This document shows, piece by piece, positions 29,975 to 36,209 of a stretch of DNA of 36,209 nucleotides. Within the stretch, counting starts at the first letter, position 1. The number at the start of each line of letters is the position of its first letter. The notes under the pieces were generated by a model that had not been told where the DNA came from, did not search any database, and saw only the letters and a list, made by a program, of their open reading frames with translations. The position numbers were made by a program, and so were the translations under genes. Origin of the DNA: a virus; the IMG/VR virus record IMGVR_UViG_3300031952_000068, positions 1 to 36,209 of that record; one strand, given 5' to 3'.

Positions 29975-31036
29975 ATGACTGATTATTATTCAGTTCTTGG
30001 TGTTTCACGGGATGCCAGTGCTGCGGATATCAAAAAAGCATACAAGAAAAAGGCCTTAGAATTGCATCCGGATAGAAATAAAGATAGCGGAGCCATTGAA
30101 CAATTCAAGAAGGTCACAGAAGCATACAAAATACTATCAGATACTAAGAGCAGACAAAAATACGATACACTACGTGACCCTCAATTTTTCGATCCATTTA
30201 ACAATATTAACGATATCTTATCGAGTTTCTTCAGAAAACAAAGCGATGACCGCTTCAGAAAACGGACCGCTAACTTTCATATCTATGATCAACCACTGGA
30301 AGTAAATGGGGCAGACATTGAATTAACGATAGAAATTAGCTTAAAAGAGGCCGCATTCGGATGTCAAAAAACCATAGATTCGGTGCCGGATACCCGAACC
30401 ATTTGTCCAGCGTGCAATGGATCCAGGTGCAATCCGGGATCACGAAGAATTATTTGTGCAGTCTGTGCCGGAAGAGGAAAAATACTCAATGAATTGCGAA
30501 ATGGTCCAAGAATTGTCAAATGTACTAACTGTAAAGGACATGGCGATAGACCAATATCCCCTTGTCCTGTATGCAAAGGAACTGGAGAAGGAATTCAAAA
30601 CAAAAGTGTTACTGTAAAAATCCCGTCTGGTGTAGACACAGGCACAAGACTTAGATTGGTAAGAATGGGAGCCCCAGGAATTAACAGACCTCCAGGAGAT
30701 CTTTATGTTGAAATTAAGGTGCTAGATGACCCAAGATTTCAGCGAATCGGCCTGAATCTGGCCACTTCTCATGCTGTTTCTTTGTACAAAGCTTTGAAAG
30801 GCGGAGAAGATCAAATCATATCATTAGATGATACGACTAGACTATTCAGTATCCCGAAACCCATGGAACCTGGTGTTTCGATGGTTACTGTCCATGGAGC
30901 CGGGATAAAGGATGTAATAAATAATAGAGTCGGTAATTTGCTTATTTTATTGCAGGTAAAATTGCCAAAAGTTATGTCAGCTCGAGCATTAAAACTCCTC
31001 GAAGAATTGGAAATTGAGAAATCAATCAAGAGTTAA
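29975..31036 (+). CDS. dnaJ: DnaJ co-chaperone, complete
   Basis: This 353-residue protein has a J domain at residues 3-70 with HPD at 31-33, then a short linker, and four CxxCxGxG-type zinc-finger repeats (CPACNGSR, CAVCAGRG, CTNCKGHG, CPVCKGTG). The client-binding C-terminal beta domains follow (KIPSGVDTGTRLRLVRMGAP). It lacks a long Gly/Phe-rich stretch. It would stimulate host DnaK, probably for phage replication complexes or assembly. Its end overlaps the convergent gene by 11 bases. A J-domain-only protein is encoded at 18984-19319. Confidence 0.93.
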   Translation: MTDYYSVLGVSRDASAADIKKAYKKKALELHPDRNKDSGAIEQFKKVTEAYKILSDTKSRQKYDTLRDPQFFDPFNNINDILSSFFRKQSDDRFRKRTANFHIYDQPLEVNGADIELTIEISLKEAAFGCQKTIDSVPDTRTICPACNGSRCNPGSRRIICAVCAGRGKILNELRNGPRIVKCTNCKGHGDRPISPCPVCKGTGEGIQNKSVTVKIPSGVDTGTRLRLVRMGAPGINRPPGDLYVEIKVLDDPRFQRIGLNLATSHAVSLYKALKGGEDQIISLDDTTRLFSIPKPMEPGVSMVTVHGAGIKDVINNRVGNLLILLQVKLPKVMSARALKLLEELEIEKSIKS

Positions 31037-31487
31037 TAACTAATACATACTGTCCGGCACGCCAAGCCTGGACAATGTGGTTTGCCAAATCCCTTGCTAC
31101 TGTCAAATCGTCATTCGAAAGCTTTTCCTCAATACCGTATTCCCAACAAACCGGAAATTTAGATTTTCTTGTAATATTGCTTGTAATACACTCTTTGGTG
31201 CTAGACATCGGACAGTCATTTATTAATGAACACAATCTATCGAGTTTAATCAAAGCGCCGATCGGAGCAGTTCGTAATAAATTCTCTAGTTTTTTAGAAT
31301 AATGTTTTTTGGCCTCTTCCACAGATACTCTTGTTACATATGAACAATGCTCTAGAATTGGTGATAATGCTGACCCCACCGCGATATCCTTAAGTATGGT
31401 TTCACGTTCTGGGTCTAATTCTAGAATTTCAATTGCCTCATCAGTATTCAACTGCAGACAATATCGGATTGGTTCTATTAATCGCAT
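31026..31487 (-). CDS. Hypothetical protein
   Basis: This 153-residue mostly helical protein (LNTDEAIEILELDPERETIL; VEEAKKHYSKKLENLLRTAP) overlaps the primase-domain gene by 10 bases and is probably co-translated with it. Function unknown. Confidence 0.65.
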   Translation of the reverse strand: MRLIEPIRYCLQLNTDEAIEILELDPERETILKDIAVGSALSPILEHCSYVTRVSVEEAKKHYSKKLENLLRTAPIGALIKLDRLCSLINDCPMSSTKECITSNITRKSKFPVCWEYGIEEKLSNDDLTVARDLANHIVQAWRAGQYVLVINS

Positions 31488-32083
31488 ATGACATCAGTAA
31501 TTGAACTATCCATCATATTCCGTAGTTTAATAAGAATATCAATCATCGGTGGAGTTGAAATATGGCCATTGTGATCGAAGTCCCATTTTACTGTATCTAG
31601 AACGCGACAAAATCTTATAAAATCAATCAATGCAACTTTATCGCGCAACCGCATAAGCTTCTTCTCGAGCAACTCGAGAACACGTGAGACGTCTTTCCAA
31701 GCTTCAGATTCATAATGAGAGCTTTTCTCAACAGGCTCTCTGATCGCATCTTCGGGCATGCGCGGAGTCTTAATATGGAATCTTCTTTCTAACTGGGTAA
31801 GAGCCTCGTTGAACTTAATGTTTTTGAATTTAGCATATAATCCAACTGCACTCTCATGTACTTTGCATGTAAAACAGTGGAAATGCTCTTTCCCGGTAGT
31901 TCCATAATATCTGGCCGAGGGACGCCGATCAGCACCATGGAACGGGCATGCGACTTGCTGGTTAGTTCCTCTCTCCGGAATCTCAACCCCATGTTCGGTT
32001 AGAACATCATAGGCTCCGTACACTTTCTCAATAGCAGCTACTCTACGCTGCATCCATTCCTGGAGTGCTGGGCTAATGGTCAT
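31478..32083 (-). CDS. Primase zinc-binding-domain protein (CHC2-like)
   Basis: The start is taken at the ATG at 32083, giving 201 residues. The zinc site CPFHGADRRPS...FHCFTCKV (Cys46, His49, Cys70, Cys73) is the template-reading domain of DnaG-type primases, and the following AVGLYAKFKNIKFNEAL helix fits. No TOPRIM or RNA-polymerase catalytic domain is present, so it would need a separate catalytic subunit, not in this window, or act as a regulator of replication priming. Confidence 0.8.
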   Translation of the reverse strand: MTISPALQEWMQRRVAAIEKVYGAYDVLTEHGVEIPERGTNQQVACPFHGADRRPSARYYGTTGKEHFHCFTCKVHESAVGLYAKFKNIKFNEALTQLERRFHIKTPRMPEDAIREPVEKSSHYESEAWKDVSRVLELLEKKLMRLRDKVALIDFIRFCRVLDTVKWDFDHNGHISTPPMIDILIKLRNMMDSSITDVICD

Positions 32084-32112
32084 TATCAATTTCAATTGTA
32101 CATTTACTATAT

Positions 32113-32367
32113 ATGTTCAAAACATTATCGCAGGAAGAACAACATGATTATTTATCAATAAGTGTTAGAATCGGACATCTAAGAGGCTTGGCTAGGAAAT
32201 GCGGAATAAATCCTGATGATGTTATATATACTAAGAAAGTGAATGGGATTGTACGTGTTTTCCCAGGTAGATTATTACTGGAAAAATCTCTCCCGAAAAT
32301 TCCAGAGAATTTAGCAACTCTTCGTGCAAAGTTATTCAATTTGCTTGTTGATAGGATGGGGCAGTGA
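32113..32367 (+). CDS. Hypothetical protein
   Basis: The protein has 84 residues and is basic and helical (LRGLARKCGINPDDVIYTKK; GRLLLEKSLPKIPENLATLR). It is divergent from the primase-domain gene. Its stop overlaps the next ATG. Function unknown. Confidence 0.6.
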   Translation: MFKTLSQEEQHDYLSISVRIGHLRGLARKCGINPDDVIYTKKVNGIVRVFPGRLLLEKSLPKIPENLATLRAKLFNLLVDRMGQ

Positions 32368-32630
32368 TGTTTCAGATTTTCCAAAGAATTATACGGAAAA
32401 TTCTACGAAAAGATCATAAATGGAAGCGTACATTTAAAACCATTAGATATAAAACTAGCGGAGTGTCCTATAGAGAAGAGCAAAGAATCATGGTTTGTAA
32501 GCGTTGTGGAGAATGGAAATATGCCTATGATGATCCTCATGTGTATGAGGATAAGATGCAGAAAGATTATATTAGAGACTGTGATAAAGCGCTGGCTAAT
32601 AGAATAATTAATGATGTGATGAAATCATAA
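32367..32630 (+). CDS. Small basic protein with CxxC
   Basis: The ATG at 32367 shares its first base with the previous stop (TGATG), giving 87 residues. It is very basic at the start (IIRKILRKDHKWKRTFKTIR), with CKRCGEWKY that is half of a zinc site, then DCDKA. It may bind nucleic acid. Function unknown. Confidence 0.6.
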   Translation: MFQIFQRIIRKILRKDHKWKRTFKTIRYKTSGVSYREEQRIMVCKRCGEWKYAYDDPHVYEDKMQKDYIRDCDKALANRIINDVMKS

Positions 32631-32900
32631 AGTTGGTTCTTCTAATTGTTTTATGCGTATTATTTCAGATTCAAGCTGTACCAACTTCTGATGTAATTCA
32701 ATGTGTTCTGCTTGTAATATGTCAAGTGCTTGGTTTTGTGCCGCTTTCCAAGTATTATGAACATCAGATTCTCTTATCCATGCACTACCATCTAAGCGCA
32801 CTCGACCATCTTTATGCCAAGTATCAATATGTCTAGATATGCCGATACAATGATCTCTGTTAAAAACCACAATGAAAACGGGTTTTCGCATATTGCGCAT
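32625..32900 (-). CDS. Hypothetical protein
   Basis: The protein has 91 residues. Beta-rich start (KPVFIVVFNRDHCIGISRHI), then a coiled coil (LQAEHIELHQKLVQLESEII). It converges with the previous gene, overlapping by 6 bases. Function unknown. Confidence 0.6.
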   Translation of the reverse strand: MRNMRKPVFIVVFNRDHCIGISRHIDTWHKDGRVRLDGSAWIRESDVHNTWKAAQNQALDILQAEHIELHQKLVQLESEIIRIKQLEEPTL

Positions 32901-32901
32901 A

Positions 32902-33228
32902 TTATGCCTCCATCACCAATATCATCACAATGTGATCAGGGACCAGATCATGGAAATATTTACTAGTAGTTGCTATTTTATTTCTTTCAGATGGCGATAA
33001 GTTTCTAGCCGCTCTAATTGCATCTCGATAGCCATTAGCATCAATATTTTCAGAAAGACAAATCCTCATCGCTTTTCGCATAAGTTCAGTAACATCAACT
33101 TTTTCTTCTTCTTTTCGTTCTTTCTTATCAAGCACATTTATTTCTTTTGCACATCCAACCTCTTTGATATCGGATACAGCACATAAATGACAACAAGCAA
33201 TTTCCAGAGCCGTTTCACCTGTGCTCAT
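32902..33228 (-). CDS. Hypothetical protein, paralogue B
   Basis: This 108-residue protein shares with the protein at 33605-34003 the start ET-x-L-x-x-ACC, then RKA-x-x-IC, YR-x-AI, IA-x-x-SKYF and LVM-x-E at the end. The two lie in one operon with two small genes between them, so a tandem duplication is likely. The ATG overlaps the preceding stop as ATGA. Function unknown. Confidence 0.65.
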   Translation of the reverse strand: MSTGETALEIACCHLCAVSDIKEVGCAKEINVLDKKERKEEEKVDVTELMRKAMRICLSENIDANGYRDAIRAARNLSPSERNKIATTSKYFHDLVPDHIVMILVMEA

Positions 33229-33416
33229 GAATCGATGCCTTCAACCCACCAATAATGATTACATTTTGTACATGTGTATTTATAATCTTCATAGCCACCG
33301 CATTTTGATTCCCATTTCTTCACACGGACTTCGCCTCCGCACTTCGGGCAAGACCGTTCTGATTTTTCATCCTCTGCAAATACTCCAGCGCTCTCAGGCA
33401 TTGGTGCTATATGCAT
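33225..33416 (-). CDS. Zinc-ribbon protein
   Basis: This 63-residue protein has SCPKCGGEVRVKKWESKCGG and then YTCTKCNHYWWVEG, a zinc ribbon like those of TFIIS or RNA polymerase subunits. Its ATG lies 6 bases after the membrane-protein gene. Function unknown. Confidence 0.7.
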   Translation of the reverse strand: MHIAPMPESAGVFAEDEKSERSCPKCGGEVRVKKWESKCGGYEDYKYTCTKCNHYWWVEGIDS

Positions 33417-33422
33417 ACATCC

Positions 33423-33605
33423 TCACAGGTCATGGATCTCTTTACAGATTTTTTGATTTTCTTCATCCTGAACTTCTAACCGATTTAATTTTATGAAATG
33501 TCGTCGTACGATGAATCTACCAAAATAATCTGCTGTTATCGACGTTGTAAACAAAAATACGGACAGAATGATAACCACGCAAAGCATACTTTGACCATCA
33601 AGCAT
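33423..33605 (-). CDS. Small single-pass membrane protein
   Basis: This 60-residue protein has one membrane helix (MLCVVIILSVFLFTTSI) followed by a charged helix (LNRLEVQDEENQKIC). The ATG shares a base with the previous stop (TAATG). Function unknown. Confidence 0.6.
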   Translation of the reverse strand: MLDGQSMLCVVIILSVFLFTTSITADYFGRFIVRRHFIKLNRLEVQDEENQKICKEIHDL

Positions 33606-34003
33606 TATTCATCCATCACGAGTTTTACTACCACATTCCGTAACCCTTCAGAAACCATTTCATTGAAATATTTGCTTTTCATTGCAATATCACAAAGTTT
33701 GTCTAGGTTAAATGTCCTTCCGTCATCTATGGCGTGTCTATATGTTTGTAGATCAATTTTATCTCTTACACAAATCGTAGTGGCTTTACGCACAGCGTCG
33801 ATATAATTAGAATTAACTTCATTAAGTCCTGTTGATACATTAATACCATTAGACCTTCCCCAATCATATAGTGCCTTATCAACGACAGGAAATTTCTTGG
33901 CTAATTTATCTTCAATGGTATGAATCAACTGGCAGCATGCCAAGCCCAAAGTTTCTTCAGAATATACCGGAATATGTCTCGTTCTGATTCCTCTATTGGA
34001 CAT
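33605..34003 (-). CDS. Hypothetical protein, paralogue A
   Basis: The start is taken at the ATG at 34003 (MSNRGIRTRH), giving 132 residues and overlapping the helicase gene end by 11 bases. Conserved blocks are EETLGLACCQL, DAVRKATTIC, YRHAIDDGR, IAMKSKYF and LVMDE, matching paralogue B. Mostly helical. Its place next to a helicase gene suggests a role in replication, but that is inference. Confidence 0.65.
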   Translation of the reverse strand: MSNRGIRTRHIPVYSEETLGLACCQLIHTIEDKLAKKFPVVDKALYDWGRSNGINVSTGLNEVNSNYIDAVRKATTICVRDKIDLQTYRHAIDDGRTFNLDKLCDIAMKSKYFNEMVSEGLRNVVVKLVMDE

Positions 34004-35477
34004 ATAGATCCTCAATGTTAAGTTGGTTGCAAGCAGCAAGAATTTGATCGTTATTCATATCAAGAAGACCGGATTCGATAGCGCGCATACGCCTAGTCTT
34101 CCACAGTATCTTCCCAACCATTCTCTCGAATATTGGATTATCTCGATTTTTCAAGTTGCCGAAGTAGAATTTCCCATCTCGACGCAGATCATCGTTCAAA
34201 TACGTATAAGAAATGACATCAGCGCTCTTTTCAATTTCATTAGCATAACTGATTGCCGCGAAATCATAACGACCATCATTCTTATCAGCACGCAATTTGC
34301 CTTGTCTATTGATCTGGAATAAAGCAAGAACTGGAACAGCGCGGCCTCGTCCAAAATTTAGCGCCAACATTCGGCCTTCGCGAACTACAGAGTTCAATGA
34401 CACTACATAATCACGGATCGATCCTGACGGTTTAACTAATCCGAGATGATCTATGATGATACCATCGCATCCGTATTTATTGTGGAACATCTCCGCCTTA
34501 CGACGAATATCATTAATAGTGACTTCTTTATCGGGACGCCAGATATAGAGTCTGCCTTTGGTGTTTTCTTGAAAGTCCCGAGCTACAATAACAAGTCGTT
34601 CTCTATCTCTTGGAGATAACTCACCGTCTCTTATTTGTCTATAGTCTAATCCAATATACCCATCTTCCCCATGCCACTTAGTTACAAATTTTCCATGGGA
34701 CGAATGAACAGCATAAAACTGTTTCCGTAATTGTGAATATGGCATTTCTAATATAGCATAGAAGATATTTTTGCCATAGACCACTACATTATTATATGCG
34801 TAGTTTATTGATGCGCTAGTTTTTAACTCCCCTGCAAACCCGCAATGTACCCAATATTCGCCAATTCTATGCCCACGACAAGCGACATCTACTGGTTCAA
34901 GTCCAAATAAATTGCGATTCGCATACTTGTTGGTCTTAGATATAACGTCATATTCACTAATGACTTCGTCAGCATCATCAGATACTACGCCTTCAAGACG
35001 CTCTCCGCCTTCGATCCTAGTGAAATCACTAAGTTTAGTATAGAGATAGTTTACGGCGTCATTTACGCCACGTAGTGTTTTTTTACCATCTACAGGTTTA
35101 TCTAAATTCCTACCGTGTTCAGCAATGGCTGTGGCATCTCTACAAAGTAAAATTACGCCTTTTACCTGTTGTTTGTCCAGTTCAGCTCGTAATATGGCTA
35201 GGTAGTTTGTCCGAATATAATATTGGGAGTTTTTGATTTCTTCTAGCCTAGTGACCGTCTCAATATCATCCGAATTCTCAAAATATTCCTTGACCAAGGC
35301 AAAGTCTGGCGGGCTACTCATTTGCCCGTAGAATTTCACCAAATATTGGTAGATCTTACTATCTTCTTCGGATGGAAATTCTAGGTTATATTCTTGTAAT
35401 TTAATCCAGTTATTATATGCATCCTCAGTCTCAGGTTGACCGCCTACTTGAATGATAGATCTGAGTAATCTTTCCAT
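33993..35477 (-). CDS. DnaB-like replicative helicase
   Basis: This 494-residue protein has an N-terminal helical region (1-180) like the DnaB collar domain. The RecA-fold core begins near 200: Walker A is GFAGELKTS (213-221), LEMP (243-246) follows, Walker B is IIIDHLGLV (340-348), and ALFQINRQGK gives the SQxNR sensor motif. Walker A lacks the usual Gly before Lys (Leu instead), a variant seen in some phage helicases; Lys and Thr remain. It would unwind DNA at the fork, with the loader gene directly upstream (TAATG overlap). Confidence 0.88.
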   Translation of the reverse strand: MERLLRSIIQVGGQPETEDAYNNWIKLQEYNLEFPSEEDSKIYQYLVKFYGQMSSPPDFALVKEYFENSDDIETVTRLEEIKNSQYYIRTNYLAILRAELDKQQVKGVILLCRDATAIAEHGRNLDKPVDGKKTLRGVNDAVNYLYTKLSDFTRIEGGERLEGVVSDDADEVISEYDVISKTNKYANRNLFGLEPVDVACRGHRIGEYWVHCGFAGELKTSASINYAYNNVVVYGKNIFYAILEMPYSQLRKQFYAVHSSHGKFVTKWHGEDGYIGLDYRQIRDGELSPRDRERLVIVARDFQENTKGRLYIWRPDKEVTINDIRRKAEMFHNKYGCDGIIIDHLGLVKPSGSIRDYVVSLNSVVREGRMLALNFGRGRAVPVLALFQINRQGKLRADKNDGRYDFAAISYANEIEKSADVISYTYLNDDLRRDGKFYFGNLKNRDNPIFERMVGKILWKTRRMRAIESGLLDMNNDQILAACNQLNIEDLYVQ

Positions 35478-36209
35478 TAATCCCTATTACCAAACCTCTT
35501 GGGTTTACTTACCCCGCTACCATACATTGCTAATGGATCCACACTTGCGTCAGAATCGGGCACGGACCGAATTTTCTTGGTGGGTTTTTCCTTGGTCTCC
35601 TTTGGGTTGTCCTGGGCTTCACTCACTATAGCTTGATAGTCAGCCAGGTCGGGTCTAAAGCCCCCGGAAGCGGGTGCGGAAATCCCAGAAGAAATAGAGA
35701 CTGCCATGATGTTTTGCGAATGCCCTTTCTCATCCACAAAATCATTGACTATAGTCCTAGGTAGAATTCGCGGGATACTCGTCTTCTGGAATGCCGTATT
35801 TAATAACTCAGAAATCGATTCTGACCAGGCGTGACTGCCATTTACGAATGGTTTATCGATATTCGATATGACCCATGTCGGCTTATCTCTGTCCAATCTA
35901 TAGGATAGAGCTTCCTCTAGGGCTCCCGGGGCTGCCTTATTCTTATAATGCATTTCATTAAGTCTAACTGCCATGAGATCCGGCAGGTCCATCAAGTCTT
36001 GGAGACTATTATATACTTCAAGATTTTCATCATCATTCGACGATATGCCTCGAGCCGACCTCGAGGCCGCCCCCACATAAACATCTCTGATTTCTCGATC
36101 ACTAGTTATTTTTATGAATTTATTCGGATATTTTAACATCATTATTTTGATAATGGCTTTGATGTCATTCCAAGAAGATATTATATAGAGTGACCTATCA
36201 GTTAATTTG
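35477..36209 (-). CDS. Helicase-loader-like ATPase, 5' end outside the window
   Basis: The frame is open to the right edge. The visible part runs from LTDRSLYIISSWNDIKAIIK through MMLKYPNKF to a C-terminal GVSKPKRFGNRD. DLMDLPDLMAVRL resembles a Walker B strand, and LEEALSYRLDRDKPTWVISN matches the sensor-1 segment of DnaC-type loaders (R-x-x-x-KPT-x-x-TSN), then SHAWSESISELLN. Walker A would lie upstream, outside the window. A MM start at 36142 would leave no P-loop, so it is more likely internal. A role in loading the helicase encoded next to it is inferred. Confidence 0.6.
   Translation of the reverse strand, partial: KLTDRSLYIISSWNDIKAIIKIMMLKYPNKFIKITSDREIRDVYVGAASRSARGISSNDDENLEVYNSLQDLMDLPDLMAVRLNEMHYKNKAAPGALEEALSYRLDRDKPTWVISNIDKPFVNGSHAWSESISELLNTAFQKTSIPRILPRTIVNDFVDEKGHSQNIMAVSISSGISAPASGGFRPDLADYQAIVSEAQDNPKETKEKPTKKIRSVPDSDASVDPLAMYGSGVSKPKRFGNRD

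Noticed and set aside
1-36209. CRISPR arrays, tRNA or rRNA genes, insertion sequences with transposases
   Set aside because: No regularly spaced repeats with unique spacers, no cloverleaf-like sequence with a T-loop GTTCGAATC-type segment, and no transposase-like frame were seen by eye; a tRNA scan was not possible here.

Overview
The window looks like part of a tailed double-stranded DNA phage genome (Caudoviricetes). About 60 genes are packed almost without gaps on both strands, many overlap by 1-11 bases, and no stretch over 100 bases lacks a gene. There are no rRNA or tRNA genes, and the recognisable genes are phage replication, recombination and nucleotide-metabolism genes plus homing endonucleases. 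Base composition is AT-rich: a hand count of 13861-13920 gives 20 G+C in 60. The exception is a sharply bounded GC-rich island at about 12487-13694, where 12901-12960 counts 45 in 60. The host cannot be told from the sequence.

Layout. 1-8930 (+): a recombination block with a possible ssDNA-binding protein, a RuvC-like resolvase, a RecA/UvsX recombinase and a Rad50-like half ATPase, broken up by two GIY-YIG homing endonucleases and one large zinc-repeat/Vsr-like homing endonuclease. 8935-10029 (-): two membrane proteins, one with an HEVVH motif. 10061-12431 (+): a SpeD-like pyruvoyl decarboxylase, a protein with a RuvA C-terminal-like domain, and small proteins. 12487-13694: the foreign GC-rich island, with a truncated gene at each edge. 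13676-19546: small zinc-ribbon proteins, a LAGLIDADG endonuclease, an HD phosphohydrolase followed by a MazG-like pyrophosphatase, a third GIY-YIG endonuclease, a cysteine-rich protein and a J-domain protein. 19583-24517: a histone-H1-like DNA-binding protein, a YkgJ-type cysteine-cluster protein, a sigma-factor-like protein and unknowns. 24524-36209: a fourth GIY-YIG endonuclease, a family A DNA polymerase with an extra C-terminal domain, a second Vsr-like endonuclease, a full DnaJ, a primase zinc-binding domain, a DnaB-like helicase and a partial helicase loader.

The loader, helicase, primase zinc domain, polymerase, SSB candidate, RecA, RuvC and Rad50-like protein would form most of a replication and recombination machine. 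The HD and MazG proteins would adjust the dNTP pool. The sigma-like protein, winged-helix protein and H1-like protein are candidate regulators.

The most striking feature is the homing-endonuclease load: seven genes from three nuclease families, about 8.1 kb or 22% of the window. All four GIY-YIG genes start with GTG exactly 23 nt after the stop codon of the gene before them, across a conserved spacer containing TTYATA. Three of those four preceding genes end in the same C-terminal pattern, (D/E)-L-L-x-(L/V)-stop, so the mobile cassette and its target site can be read directly.
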